This document shows positions 25,056 to 38,559 of a stretch of 64,000 nt of DNA, piece after piece (within the stretch, counting starts at the first letter, position 1; each line of letters opens with the position of its first letter). The notes beneath the pieces are model-generated. The model had not been told where the DNA came from. It searched no databases and saw only the letters and a program-made list of their open reading frames with translations. This DNA is from Floccularia luteovirens. Taxonomy: Eukaryota; Basidiomycota; Agaricomycetes; Agaricales; Squamanitaceae. The DNA is taken from NCBI GenBank assembly GCA_009739215.1, contig VSJF01000001.1, forward strand, positions 3,162,001 through 3,226,000, given 5' to 3'. Both the position numbers and the translations under genes were made by a program.

Positions 25056-26523
25056 AAGCGGGGTCACATTCTACCTTTCCCTGTTGGTCAAGGACATAAT
25101 GAAAAGCATCGAACCTAGAGCGGCGGGGCTATGACTGTACAACTGTCTTTGGCGATCCTGACGACCCGCAGGCCACTGGCATGAATCTTGACACACTTGA
25201 CTGGTATCGGTGCCAAAATTGTTTATTTCCCGGCATATGCATGTACCTCCTTCGTGGTACGTCATAAATGTCCACGGTAGTACCTCCGTTCCGCTCACAA
25301 ACGGATACGTTCAGATTGGACAACTTATGCAAGCTTATATTTTCGATCACCCGAAATTAAGACCCTTTCCTGCTCATAAGGGTTCTCAGTCAACGTAGAA
25401 GCTTGCCTCAACATGTTTGAAAACAATAACATTACGAACATGTCGGATAATGCAATACAGAAATGCACCTAAGAACACTCTGTACCTGAGAGAAAACTGG
25501 AAGTATCTGGTCCATCACAGCCGGACAATGATGGTGCTGTCTTCACAACAAGCTATTCTGATCACAATTAAATCTGGTTGAAAGTTACAAGGGTTCATCA
25601 GTCACCATGCAGCCCAACGATCGATTCACACGTCCCACTTTTGTTAGGCGATCAATATGTCCTTCTACCTTGGATTAAGAGCTGAAGCCTTCAGATATTG
25701 AGGACGACACGCAAGATGTTGATCCCTCATGTTGCCTTGCGCATCAGAACATCAATTTTGTCCATGATAAAGAGTCTCTCTGACCATAGCCTCTTCGACG
25801 AGGAATGTGATGGTGAAGGGGACACCTCTGTATCGACCATTGAATCGGTGGAACCTCGGACTCCGCCTCGCGCACTTGTCACCCGTTCCTATTTTCGAAA
25901 ACGGAGCAAATTCGACTGAAAAACGTGGATTACTCAGATTCCTCGAAGACAGAATACAAGTGGATCCAATGAATCTGGTCTCCTTCCTTGGTTTGGGTGA
26001 GGACTGACGATGGAGTAGTTGTTCACAGTCGGGATGAAAGTTCGCAGACCTGAAGATGAGAATTTTCCTTAGGATCTAAGAGAAGTTGGACGAACAAGGA
26101 AAACTGTAAACCTAGATCTTTCGTATAATTTTGCGTTGGACCTAGGTGGTTCACTAGACCTATCTTTTATCCTTACACATATCAATGTATTGTACAAATG
26201 GAACATCGTCGATCATAAAGACGTACAGTTATTAACATTTTGCCATGAGTTAGAGATTCATGTCTTCGAATGCACTTGCGAAATTCGTTTTTACATGGCT
26301 ACCTAGAGCCTATTTGATTGAGGTTAGTACGACTGATTATTCGTAAACCTGGCTAGAGAATGAAAAGAAGGAAAAGTCAGAATAAACATTAGGTTGCTTC
26401 TCATAGCCTTAGGCATCGAAGTGAGCTGAGTAAATATTTTCATCATAGAAGAGGAAACATATGGAAAGAGTGGCGACAATAAAGCTAATAAAGATGACTT
26501 GCCTATCAGCTTGCAAACACATA
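25056..26523 (+). pseudogene. decayed second copy of the orphan acidic gene with 3' flank
   Basis: Matches 20880-22320 over its full length (for example PRTPPRAL, SILSMIKSLSDHSLFDEECD and the 3' non-coding flank), but with more than 20 small indels that break the frame repeatedly. The 5' part of the gene is missing; the homology starts mid-exon 1. The splice acceptor TTCAG is kept. Indels are mostly single extra bases. Confidence 0.85.
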
Positions 26524-26786
26524 GGTTTTCGTATTTCATTGACTTCTTCCTGTAGGTGCAGAGTCGGTGACTTGTTCCTTTCATGTTTGCATCGGTAATT
26601 TCCGATACCTAGCTCCAGGACTCAAAACTGACCTGCCCTAAACCTTCAAGCCACAAGTGGACTATACAGGACCCACACAAATTTCCCACTCTCACTACTG
26701 CCAAACGTCGACAGAAACCTCCGGTGAGCATCATTGAAATTCCTGATTCTGAAATCAACCTCTAATCGGTCTGTTGTCACGAAAAG
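26524..26786. promoter_or_regulatory. ubiquitin-eL40 upstream region
   Basis: 263 bp between the decayed orphan copy and the ubiquitin ATG. No clear TATA box seen. Confidence 0.3.
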
Positions 26787-27375
<589 letters not shown>

Positions 27376-27917
27376 TCCGTGTGTGCTCCCATGTCTTGGT
27401 TTCTTGCTTTATTGTGGACATGAAGGTCACTCGGGCGAAGGACGTATACTTTTATGCTGTATACATGTAACTCAAATGAATCATGAAACAAGACCTCATT
27501 TTTGCTCTCTTTTTGGTTAGTTGCTTGGTGCAAGGTCGTGCATATTTTGGTTTGCAAGACTAAGTAAAGTTCTGCGAACATCATAGTACTGTTTCTTTCT
27601 GCAAAGCTCCTTAATTCGCTAATATGTTTGTGACTGGTGGATTGACACTGCAATTGCAATCTTGCCCCTTTTATATCCTTTAATTATCCTTGAATATGGA
27701 GAGTCATATGAATATTGAAATCGTCCCTCACAGTATGTTCATTCTCATGTGCAATACATACCTCCTTTAAGTAAATAGCATATTTGCAGAATCCTTGATA
27801 ATGATAACTCCATGCGAAGGTTATCAATTCATCCGATGAGTCACCCAAAGGGAGTTGAAAATGGATAAAAAGACCTCGTACCTCAAAATCAGTAGCAATC
27901 AATACAATCCCACAAAT
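27376..27917. other. between eL40 stop and DUF4246 copy 2
   Basis: The right part (about 27800-27917) matches, in inverted form, the upstream region of DUF4246 copy 1 around 24580-24680. The rest shows no gene. Confidence 0.5.
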
Positions 27918-29942
27918 ATGGCAGCCCAAGCCTTCACATATCCAAATTACAGCTTCCTGGATGTGGACTACCTTTGGATTACAAACCAGCTGACAACAAA
28001 ATGCTTCCAGTGCACTATTTTATAAGGATATGAGTGATGGCTATACCCAGTACGCATAGACCACCTTACAGATCAGGGTGAGGCCTGACTTCCGGAGGAA
28101 GGCTGGAGCTATACACTATACGAGAGATGAATATGATGCGTCTTATGAATCAATTGACAGACAAAGGAGATTGGAATAAAAGGGTCTGTTCATTTCATAA
28201 CCAATCCTGTGTTGACTTCAGACTTCTCATTATTTACTTACTCCGAAAGGTTTTTCAAGAGGAAATTTGCTCAAAATGGAGAGCTGAAAGCTCTAGCAAC
28301 GGAGGGCGTAGACATGACCAGAGAAGATGTTGGATTAGGTGCATAGCAGAGCTACGCCTATAAAGCTAAACTTTTCGAAGAAACTGGCTTCGTGGCTGCA
28401 TTCAATGGGGAAGTATTGAAATCTGACACTATCATACCCAACACCCTTCGCGAAGAATTGATTGCTAGGCGCTGCACCTCTAGAAGACGTCCCTGAACAT
28501 TTAAAAGGATTAGGCACCCAGACTCGAATAGTCTCGTGTTAGACTTAGTGCATCCGTCACTATTTCCACTGGTATATGGCAAGAGTCCGCATTCTATTGG
28601 AGCGAAGCAACGACCATTGACGATTGTATCGAGAGATGTGGAGATGGAGTGGTGGTGCCAATTCCTCCTGAAGTAAAAGAGGATAATTCAAGAGCTTTGC
28701 ACAGTCATAAAAGTGGCAATCCATATAGCCGGAAATTCCAATGGCTTCCCTGTGAAGTCGACATTTCTGACGGACATGCAAGGTATGCCCGATCCTCTCT
28801 GAATCCACTGAACTGAGAACTATTATTTGTAGGATAACAAGTTATATCAACAACCTGCATCCTTCAAGATATGCTAATCTTTACCGGACTGTAGAGAAAA
28901 TTATTGACTTGGCAATTCCACTCTGGGATGCGTCATTAACAATGACAGAACATCCCTTTCGACCTCAGCCCCGAATTATATACACAGTAGTGGATTATGA
29001 CCCCGATCCGGAGAGTTGGCCAGCCACAGAGGGTCCTCAGCGGGAAGGAAACGAGAATGAGAATGCATTCGAAGAACGACGCAATGCATGGATCGCAAGC
29101 ATCAGGAGAGTTGTGCAACCTGAACCTGGAGAATTCAAGGAGCCAAAGCCAATTGACGATGAGGATAAGGATAAGGTGGTGAATCTAAAGAAAACGTATG
29201 CGGAAGCTGGTCTACAAGTCATCGTGAAGCTGGCGAACATCCATTTGACACCAGAAACACCCGAATATGCAGGTGGTACATGGCACATCGAGGGTCAAGC
29301 AGTGCGTTTCATCAAATTTACAACTGACAGGCTTTCAATTTCTTTTAGAATGAACATATATGTGCCTCTGCGCTCTACTACTACTCTTCTGAAAATGTCG
29401 GTAGTTCAAAACTCGCAATCCGAGGCCATTCAGATGTTGACGCCGCTGCTGACATCGGCTACGCACAATATGATCACGACTGGCTTGAGAGCGTATTTGG
29501 TTGTTCAAACTATGAACCTGCAACTCAAGAATTGGGCACAGTGGAAACATCACAAGGTCGTTTAATCACCTTCTGTAACACGCTACAACACCAAGTACAA
29601 CCTTTCAAGTTGGCAGACCCTACGAAACCTTGTCACAGGAAAATCCTCGCTCTTTTTCTGGTTGATCCCAATATGAAGATCATCAGCACAGCAAACATTC
29701 CTTGCCAACGAAAAGACTGGTGGCGCGAGGCAATTTATATGGGTGTACAGCCACAGAATAAAGTTGCGGATGCGCTCCCTTTGGAAATACAAGATAAAGT
29801 AATCGATGAAGTGGATGATTTCCCGATTCGCCTCGATAATGCGAAGCAGCTCCGGTTGGAGCTCATGGAAGAAAGGAAACATTTCGTAGTTCAGACCGAC
29901 TCAAACTTTAACAGCTTTTCGTATTCGTTGTGTGAACATTGA
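27918..29942 (+). pseudogene. DUF4246-family protein, inverted second copy with broken N-terminal half
   Basis: Inverted duplicate of 22535-24573. The C-terminal two thirds (from about 28760) are open and highly similar: IPLWDASLTMTEHPFRPQPR, LQVIVKLANIHLTPETPEYA, GGTWHIEGQA joined to NEHICASALYYY, TLQHQVQPFKL, ending SYSLCEH. The N-terminal third (27918-28620) has at least six single-base insertions or deletions against copy 1, for example an extra A near 27928 and extra bases near 28284, 28337, 28466 and 28505. As given it cannot make the full protein. It could be a real pseudogene or a stretch of poor consensus. The catalytic-looking HxE and H residues are kept. Confidence 0.8.
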
Positions 29943-30459
29943 TGGGATATTCGAATAAATAGGTAGCATAAAAATTGTATGGCCAGTTGTAGATGTAACG
30001 ATCACTGTAAGACCGAGGACATTGTTTGTGGAACGTCTCATAGCCTATTTTGCTCATGACATACGATTGAGAGCTCGTTTAATGTACAGTTTATGATTTT
30101 TTCTTTCATGATGGCCGTCTTCTTTTCGAGTGGTATTTCTTTATTTGGTAAGGGACAGACTTATTTTGGAAAGAAGTTCCAATCAAGAAGAAACATCTCC
30201 GGCGTTGTTTGGTGCATTGTTGACAGATGACTATCATTTGGTGCACGCTGTTGCCGTCTTCACTGGTATATGTCACCATGATTACTTCACGCAACTTGTG
30301 TTATGCTATCCTCTTTGCGCGGACGTTGACCCAGGCTGTACGTTTGCGTAAACTAGGACTAAACGGGATACCATAAGTCACAGCACACACGCAACACATC
30401 TTCCCAACTTTTTCACAACTAGTAGCACCTAGCATTTCATATTTCAGATTCTGAAATAT
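29943..30459. other. 3' flanks of DUF4246 copy 2 and the ZIP2/SHOC1-like gene
   Basis: Homology to the flank of DUF4246 copy 1 (inverted) continues to about 30130. TATTTCTTTATTTGGTAAGGGAC follows at about 30135. Confidence 0.5.
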
Positions 30460-33400
30460 CTAATTACAAAACTCCGGCATCTCTTCATGTATCTCTGGGT
30501 CATCATCCGAAGATGCAATAACTTGAAGACGAGCTTCAATATCGGCGTTTGCGCGTTGCTTACCAAAAGCAAAATAAATGAAAACCAAAGAATATTGTTA
30601 AAAAAGTTGTAATCCCTTATGGACGCTCACCATAGCTTCGAATCCAATATAAGAACCGAATCCATCAATTCTTGCATCAGGCGGCAATTCGAGAAGTTCC
30701 TCAACTGACATTTGGGATAGAATAATTGAGGCAGAAAATCTGTTCAAGCCATCAAGCAAAGCTAAGTTGCCTTCCTCCTACATAGCCATAGGTAATTGCA
30801 CTTGGTATGTTCAATGAAAGGTTTCAATGAAGGACGAACCTCAGATAATTCCATATCCAGCCATTCACGCTCACCCCACAATGCATTTCGCTCATTCAGC
30901 GACAGCCATATCTTCAAGCATATCTCCGAACAAACGTGCATACATGGCAGTCTCCTTCACGTTGTCTGCAAAAGCAAACTGCACCACGCTTTGCGATCTC
31001 TTCTCCCCAAAAGCTTCCGCGATATCCAAATCTCTCCGGAACTTTTTGATAGCCTTCATTATCGGTGGCGTATATGCGTATATGCTTGGTTGCCTATTTT
31101 TGTGCAATCCGGTCGAAGAATTGAAAGAGAAAGTCGCTGGGTAAGCTTCAAAAATAAGGAGCAACCGATAATATGTCCAAGATGCATTGGCAACATTCTT
31201 GATGAGTCCCTCGCACTGTGAAGGCAGAGCCTAGAAGAGGAGCTAGGATTATCGCACTATGAGGATCGAGAATGAGGTCAACGCCTCCCAAATTATCTCT
31301 TTCAATAAGCTCAATCGCGATGTCTGGCATACGGAAACACCTAACTAGGGCTTGTTTTTGTAAGACGTCCAATGAGCCCATATATTTATGTGTCCGTCGT
31401 AGTCTCCCTTCATTGTGATTTTGCAGTCTGAGAGTATTACGATCATAGACACCTTCCGGAGGGTCGTGTTCTGGCTCGGTTTCGTTTTCAATAGTAGGTG
31501 ACACCTGGGCGTTTTCTGTAGTCTGGACAACTTCTTCCGATACTTTCTTGGCTCGCAGATGTGCAAACGCTATGGAACCAAGGGTGTGAATCTCTAGTTG
31601 TGGCGTGCACTTGTTTAACGATAAATTGAGAGGTGGAATTGCAGTTCATTGCATCCTCATTCTTTCCGTTTAGGTCCAACCTCTCCTTGATGATGTATTT
31701 CCTTCTGCGGGAAAATCTTCCTGGCCTGAAGTCGAAGTAACTTCTGGTTCCCAAAGGAATAAGGAAGTCAAATTGTCCCACGTCGTCAACATAGATTGAT
31801 AATTATGTGTCAACTCCTCGTGTGAACTGAGATATTCATTCATAAGATTCTGCATTGAAGTATTCTTCGAGTCCTTGCGTGGTCGGCTCCAAAGCTTCAG
31901 GGGAGATAGGAAAGGAACATCCACCAATTGGCTCATCGTCTTCATAAACTGGTACTTCCCGATGGCGTGTATAATCCGTCGAGGTCTTCGAATGAATGGA
32001 TATAAGAGCTTTGAATTTCAGGACTTGCACTGTCCATTCTACTTCTTTTCGTGGGTCTCTGGTCACATGCAAGAGCTCCAGCATCATGGTCAGTTCCAAC
32101 GTTATCTTGTCGGTGTCGTGTTTTTGAGATTCTTTGCCTCTCTTGCCTCGTAAGCAAGAGTTCGAAATCCTGGAAATGCCAGGTAGTACATGCATCGTCA
32201 TTCAGCGCGTCATTATAACTAATAATCAGTTATAAGATTGAATGATTTTCTTCGAAGTCATTATCTGGTACGAGTGACTCCAACGGAATCGAGCAGGCTT
32301 TGTACCTGATTCTGAGTGGATGTGGGCTCTAACACTTGTATTGTCAGTATTCAGCAATGCTACCAGTCCATCTGATTCGGACACTCCAGCCATCTCAGCA
32401 TGATCAGGCAACTTTATTAGGCAACTTTGTACGAGTCGTGAATGGACTAAACATAAGAATATGAGCATGATCCCTATCACTGAAAATGCTCTACTCACAT
32501 CCATGACAACGAAAGGCGTAGAGATGCGACCCCTTTTGCCTTCTTCAGGTATCGGCGAAGATCCAGTTCAAACTCTCCTTTGCTGCCTTTGGGAGGGAGA
32601 ACCATATCTTTGAATCTGCGGGGTAAAAAGGCTTCATCCTGAGCATGTCCATTAGGCAGGCAGAGATCTGGAACTGAGTGTATGGTGCCAGCCAATAAAT
32701 ATTACCATGATCTCGAGTGAATAAGATTGTACCTTCCATAAGGGGCTCATAGCTAGCATCCAACTTTTCGTCCAAAATGAAGCGTAATGGGTCTTGAGGT
32801 GCAAACAGGTTTCTGATCTCTTCGTCAAATCCGGATATTTGTTCGTAAGCTTGATGCTTGTGCAGATGGAGGCTGACCAAGCATAGACCCCTAGTTCGTC
32901 ATCATGAGCAACCAGGAAAGAGAGGGGATCGCTTGTCTCTTCGAGCTTTGGGAGTAGTGGTAAAAGGAAGTTGTTTAGGCTGTAACACAATCAATCAGAA
33001 AGTCCTACGAAAGGTAACACCAAACTGACTTCTTTCTAGCAACAATATGGTCTCCCCGACCAGCATCTCCTCCTATACGTTCCTATGCGAGGCATGATTG
33101 TCATTTCTAACGGAGAACAATATGAATGATATTGCGTTTTTTTAATTATAAAAAGGGCTAACCTATTTTTTTAGCCTCTAATTCCTGAAATATGTCTAGG
33201 TCCGTATTTGGGGAGGATACTGAGAAAAGTTGGTCAATCTGCGCATCGCCTTGGCTCGAGTTTGGTGTCGGTAGTGGCGAAGGTGAAGATACCTGAAGTG
33301 TTTCTTTACACAAAAATTACGGTTAATTGGTTATCATAAGTCCAAAACCGCATACATACGCCATCCGTCCACTACGAGCATATTTTCTTCCAAGAGTTCA

Positions 33401-34613
33401 GAATTCTCTTCTTCCACCTTCACTTTAGAAATACGGGTTGAAGGGGCTTTCGTCAACAGTGCATTAAGGTTAAGATCTGAGAGGTCAGTATGGCTGGTAC
33501 TTTTGCGCCTTGGAAATATCGGAATGAACGGAGGCTCAGGATAACAAAAAGGTGGAGGCGTATTTTGACGACAGCTAAAGTCTAGATACGAGTGTTTATA
33601 ATCTGATCTTGGTTTGAACATATCCGATGTGTTTTTGATAAGAGAAGATACGGCTGCATGCTCGTCGGCGCTCAAAGTCCAGTTGGTTTTCCTAAATAGA
33701 AATTTACATTTTTAGTGCATACAATCACAAGAGGAGGAAATTTGGGACTAGTTATACAGTATGTGGTCAGCAGATAAAGTTTCCTCTTTTACATCATCCA
33801 CTTGCAAGGTTTCATAACCGTTGCTTTTCAGTTCCTGATATGTTGGAGGAAGCGATTGAATACGTTCGTTATGGAGGCCTGGCTTTGGAGTTTCACGATT
33901 TGCACATAAAGATAGAACCGGTGCCGCGGGAATCACTGAAAAACATGAGCTATCATTTCATGGTTCGTGATCCATACCGGTACCAAAACTAATATATGCC
34001 TCCAAAGAACTGTCACAGCTAAAATTTTCCAAGACCCTTTCCGATTTTGGCTTTCCAGAGATATTGCAAGACACCTTGATGAGTGATAGGGAATCAGTGT
34101 TGGTTTGGAATTTTTCTTCAAAGGCTGGAAGGTTATTTAGGGAGTAAAACTTGGTTAGTACATCGAACGGCTCGGCCAGGATAACCAGGGATTTGGGATC
34201 CAAGATAGGTATTTCAGTAAGACATTGCAAGAGGAGCTATGACAACAGTATAATAAACATGAAGCCTTTGAGACCTCTCGGGAAAGGTCCATACTTCTGC
34301 CACCATCGCCTCAGTAAATTTTTTATGGTCAATCGTCAGATGAGTTATTGCGTATTTGTAAAGAAGGTTTTGGATGTGGTTGCGTAATTGCTCGCTCTCT
34401 GGGTAGGGTATCGGCATTGTTAGTGTGGAAAGTCGACCTGCAGGGTAAGTGAAAACGCGATATTGAGCCTGTATCTGGTTACCCAAGTTCGATAATGTGA
34501 CGATGTACACGTGCACCGTTCCTCGATAACGTCACGCTAATCTCCGCATTTTCAACATTCTCAAACGTTGGCGATGTGATGCGGGTCCAAACCAGAACCA
34601 TAAGTACAGTCAT
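30460..34613 (-). CDS. ZIP2/SHOC1-like protein: XPF-type nuclease-like domain plus helix-hairpin-helix (candidate)
   Basis: Long multi-exon minus-strand gene. Likely start is near 34613 (MTVLMVLVWTRITSPTFENV). Other exons: GRLSTLTMPIPYPESEQLRN, DPKSLVILAEPFDVLTKFYS, SLEAYISFGTG, NTPPPFCYPEPPFIPIFPRR, LHKHQAYEQISGFDEEIRNL. Near the C-terminus IELIERDNLGGVDLILDPHS and AIILAPLL resemble an XPF/ERCC4 nuclease core. RLLLIFEAYP follows, then SASIILSQMSVEELLELPPD and IDGFGSYIGFEAM, a helix-hairpin-helix pair. The last exon ends EEMPEFCN at 30460. XPF-like core plus HhH2 at the end of a large otherwise unconserved protein is the architecture of ZIP2/SHOC1, a meiotic crossover factor partnered by SPO16. 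Not every exon border was resolved. An XPF/MUS81-type or unrelated protein remains possible. Confidence 0.5.
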
Positions 34614-34914
34614 ACAAAGGTTTGAATACTTTTTCAAAACCGAATATGTTGTTGACGACCACATGCACAATACGCAACAATGTCTCAAAGTCAGTTCACA
34701 ATGAACAAATCTATCTCCTTGCGTCCATATTTCGGATCCAATGAATCCGACAAATGGGCTTATAACCTCCCATAATAAGCTGACCGTTTTTTTTATTTTG
34801 CTTATGTATCCATCAGCGCCCAGTGGTTATATTCACCCCCGGAAACAATGACCCAACCAAAGAACCGTATCCCTATCTCCCCCCAAATCACCTGGTTGAC
34901 CGGAATTAAGAAAT

Positions 34915-36274
34915 ATGTCGGGGAGTATTACTTTCAGTTCATTTGTATTCGATGGGCCACTCCCAAACGATGGCTCTGGACTTGCTCTGAAAATCACAGC
35001 AAAAAGGTACACCCAGAATAGATCAGAGGATAATATCCTTGGCTTGACATTGTTATTTGCGCACTGCATTGGATCCCGTAGGTTGATACCTTCAAGCCGT
35101 TGAATATCCACATTTACACGTCTCCTCAGACAAAGAGCAATGGGAACCGACTATACAACGGATTTTTGATCTCCAAAGTCACAAACATCCCAAATACCGT
35201 ATTCGAGAAGCGTGGGCCTTCGACTGGCAAAATCACGGTGACGCAGCAATTTTGAACAAAGAGGTGTTAGCAGAAAGGTCTTTGCAATGCGTCTGTAAGA
35301 TTCAGGAATTTATTTAATTGCTTCTTCGATCTCTGTTAATCAGGGTTAGCGGTTTACGAGTGGGGGGCAGCCATCGCCAAATTTGTGCGCTCGCCCCATA
35401 TGAAGGGTCATCGTATTGTACCATTTGGCCATTCAGCCGGCACAGCTGCAATGTACGTCTTCCCTGTCCACATAAGGTTGGGCGATTAAACGGAATCGCA
35501 GGGTCCTGTCTACATTAGACTTTTCGATGGAAAAGTCCCCATACATATCTATGGTCCTCATCGAATCTTCTATGGCTACAAAGGAAGTTTACAGTTCGAA
35601 ACTCAACGACCGCCTTGCACAAAGAAAAATCATTGTAGGTGCTACGGTTACGCGCTGTGATACTTGGCCATCGAGGGAAGCAGCTTTTCTCTACTTCAGC
35701 AAAAAGTTCTTGTGGAAAATGTGGGATCCCCGGGTTATCCGCCTTTTGTGTGTAAGAAAGCTTAACCTACTTACTTCCCGACCAAGTATCTAACCTACCG
35801 AAGACTTATGGCCTAATAGACACCCCAACAGGTGCTGTTACACTTAAATGTGACAAAATGCAGGAGGCCATGTCCTATCCGGACGACATTCCGCAATTCG
35901 AAGCAGCTGCCCATCTCAGCCACATCTGTCACAGTCTTCCTGTACACCTTATTTGGGGCACACGGAGCGACATCGTGTAACTTTAAGTATTGTCCAATGT
36001 GAACCACCATGCTGAAACACTATCTATATAGCCCGGAATTTATACAGGATTCCCTAAGCGATGAATCAGAAGGTCGATGTGTTGCTTCGGTTAGTAAAGT
36101 CGAAAATGCAGGGCATATGGTTCGTCACATGCCATTTGATTCAATGGCTGGTATTCATCTGTTGTTCATGATGGGTAGATAGTTCAAGAGGTACCCGATC
36201 AACTCGCTTCGGCGATCATCAAAGCATTGGATACAATTGAGACAAACCAAGTATCCCAGCGTTCTAATTTATAG
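34915..36274 (+). CDS. alpha/beta-hydrolase, intact
   Basis: The start at 34915 gives MSGSITFSSFVFDGPLPNDG. Exons: 34915-35077, 35130-35294, 35344-35452, from 35502, and three more. Spliced motifs: LLFAHCIGS joined to HKEQWEPTIQRIFDL, IREAWAFDWQNHGDAAILN, VYEWGAAIAKFVRSPHMKGH, the nucleophile elbow FGHSAGTAAM, VLSTLDFSMEKSPYISMVLI, TYGLIDTPTGAVTLKCDKMQ, PVHLIWGTRSDIV (acid region) and VENAGHMIVQEVPDQLASAI (catalytic His). All joins keep frame. The family is common in mushrooms; its substrate is unknown. A truncated copy at 38560-39000 and an adjoining oxygenase repeat show the pair was duplicated together, which hints at a shared small-molecule pathway. Confidence 0.85.
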
Positions 36275-37001
36275 CTTCCTGAAGAAAGGAGACTTTTGAG
36301 AAATAGAAATAGTTTTTAGTATTCATAACTGTACGTATAATTTAAGTGAACCAAAGGTGTATCACAAGCTATAGGAATATTGATACTTTGCGGGATCATA
36401 TACTTGTTGTACTACAAATACTAGGACCAATGGACGGATCTATGTACAAGTAGGTTTTTGCGGTCAGAGGCAAATCGGAGGAATTCAGTGAGGCGGCGCC
36501 GCTTCCATCACACATTTTCATAGGCTGGATACCTTCAAAAAGTGTACTCTTGATAGATACTACAGCTGATATTCTCATGCTGCATAATCCGACTATAAAT
36601 ATAATATATCAACATAGATACAGTGGACATTCTCATAATAAAATTTCGAATTGAAAAAACCCTTGACTTCCACACAGCTTACGGCTTTACGAGAATGATG
36701 TATAGTATTAGTAAAACAGTGTGTCAATACAACAGTCAAACCGCTCCGAACGTGGCGTAAAGCTGTGACCCCATGACCAAAACTGTCACGTTTCTTTTCA
36801 TAGCGCAGGCACATTGTAATGCCCGCGTACTGTATCAAGCAGTCATGATGCTCCCCGGTTTACGGAGTGGATTTTGGTATACAATGTGATCCATTGATGC
36901 TTCAGGCGAAGCTTCTCTTTATAAACACAAGCTCACATTCTCGAAGGGTATATAAGACCTTGGAAGGCATGTAAAAAGCGCAGCAAGTGCCAGCCCACAC
37001 A
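36275..37001. promoter_or_regulatory. oxygenase 1 upstream region with TATA box
   Basis: 727 bp without a gene. TATATAAG at 36949-36956 lies 53 bp before the oxygenase 1 ATG. The last about 400 bp match 39300-39690 upstream of oxygenase 2. Confidence 0.6.
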
Positions 37002-38448
37002 ATGCCCGCGACAGCATTCCCACCGTTCCCACAAGATGTTCCAACCCATCCTTTGCTCGTAATCGACTATAAACTCTTGAAGGCTCGAGACCCTACTGAA
37101 ATTGACAGACTTTGGGAAGCTGGCACCAAGCTGGGCTTTTGGTAGTGAGTGTGTACATTAATTTTGTGGTGAAAAAGCTTTCACAAACATCGTGTGCCAT
37201 TTAGCCTCAAAAACCATGGCGCCGATGAAGAGGTTAATGGAATGTTCGATATGGGGGCAGAAACCATGGCCTTACCATTGGATGAAAAGATGAAATATGA
37301 ACAAGGAGATGGTGGAATATCATTTGGGTATATTCTGCAAAGCATTATCAATTGTCTATTTACTCAACATAAATTGGGTTATAAAGGTATAAGGCAGTTG
37401 GTGCCAATGCAGTCAATGCAACTGGGGAAAAAGACAATGTCGAATTCATTAATGTCGCAAAGGACGACGCACTCGCATGGCCAAAGCAAGCACGACGTGC
37501 ATATCCGAGTACTGTCAACGCTCGTATGGAATCAACCATAACCCCATTTGTCAAGAAGTCAATTGAAATCAATAATACGGTTTTGGATATTTTCAATGAT
37601 CGACTTGGGTTACCTCCTGGTACTTTATTGAAGAAACATGATATAGAGGAGTATAGTGGAAGTGAAGCTAGAGTTATCAGAAAGCCACCTGTACCTAGCG
37701 ATCAACCAGTTCAACCAAATAAGGTAGCCCTCGGCAGTCATACGGATTTCGGTTCTTTGGTGAGTCTGGCTTCTGAATTTGCCTGAGTTCCGAATTCCTT
37801 AGTTTCGCTTTTTGCAGTCTTTTTTGCATAACCGACTGGGAGGTCTTCAAGTCTTGGTACCAGGAGCAGAGTCATGGCAATACGTCAAGGTATGTTACTA
37901 TTCATAGATCTATGCGAAGTTATGTTTACTGTTTGAATTACATCCGCTAAGCCAATCCCAGGTCATGCCATCTGTAACATTGGAGATGCCATCTCTCTCT
38001 TCAGTGGTGGAATTCTCCGTTCTAATCTTCACCGTGTTGTGTAAGTCATCTTTTTCTATCCAATTCTGTTCTCTTTCTTTTTTAATCAAAGAGTGCTCGG
38101 TTATAATCGGTAATCATTTGTCCGCAGGCCGCCACCCAGGGCTCAGGCTCAATTCGAACGCTGGTCTCTTGTTTTCTTCACCCGACCAGGAAATTCAATT
38201 ATATTGCGTGCGTTGGTGGAAGATAGTGAGATGATTGCAAAAGCGGTCGCGAGTAAACCAGAGAAGAACTTTGAAACCAATTCAACTGCTCAAGCCTGGT
38301 TTGAGAGGCGGGTCAGATATCAGAGGATCAATAATCGGACAGTAAGTTCTTGCGGACCCGTTATGAGTATCCTGTTATTAATATTACTCTGTAGGGACCT
38401 GAGACATGGAAGGCGAGCCGCGGAACTGAGCAAGTAGATGTTAACTGA
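37002..38448 (+). CDS. 2OG-Fe(II) oxygenase, isopenicillin N synthase-like (copy 1)
   Basis: Starts MPATAFPPFPQDVPTHPLLV. Exons then give AGTKLGFWY joined to FSLKNHGADEEVNGMFDMGA (N-terminal DIOX_N domain), EFINVAKDDALAWPKQARRA, and the iron-binding HxD in VALGSHTDFGSL. These are followed by FLHNRLGGLQVLVPGAESWQ, PIPGHAICNIGDAISLFSGG, the distal His in ILRSNLHRVV, and the 2OG-binding stretch WSLVFFTRPGNSIILR. It ends GPETWKASRGTEQVDVN. Seven introns of about 50-90 bp. HxD...H is complete, so the enzyme looks functional. The family oxidises diverse small molecules, so the substrate cannot be read. About 90 percent like copy 2 by eye. Confidence 0.88.
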
Positions 38449-38559
38449 AAGTGTAATCTGTACAAGCTACAAGCTTTTTGGTATTGTATATTATCTAACA
38501 ATAAAAACATTCTTTCAACCAGTCATACAGTATGTGGTATATGATGACTCCACTTTCCA

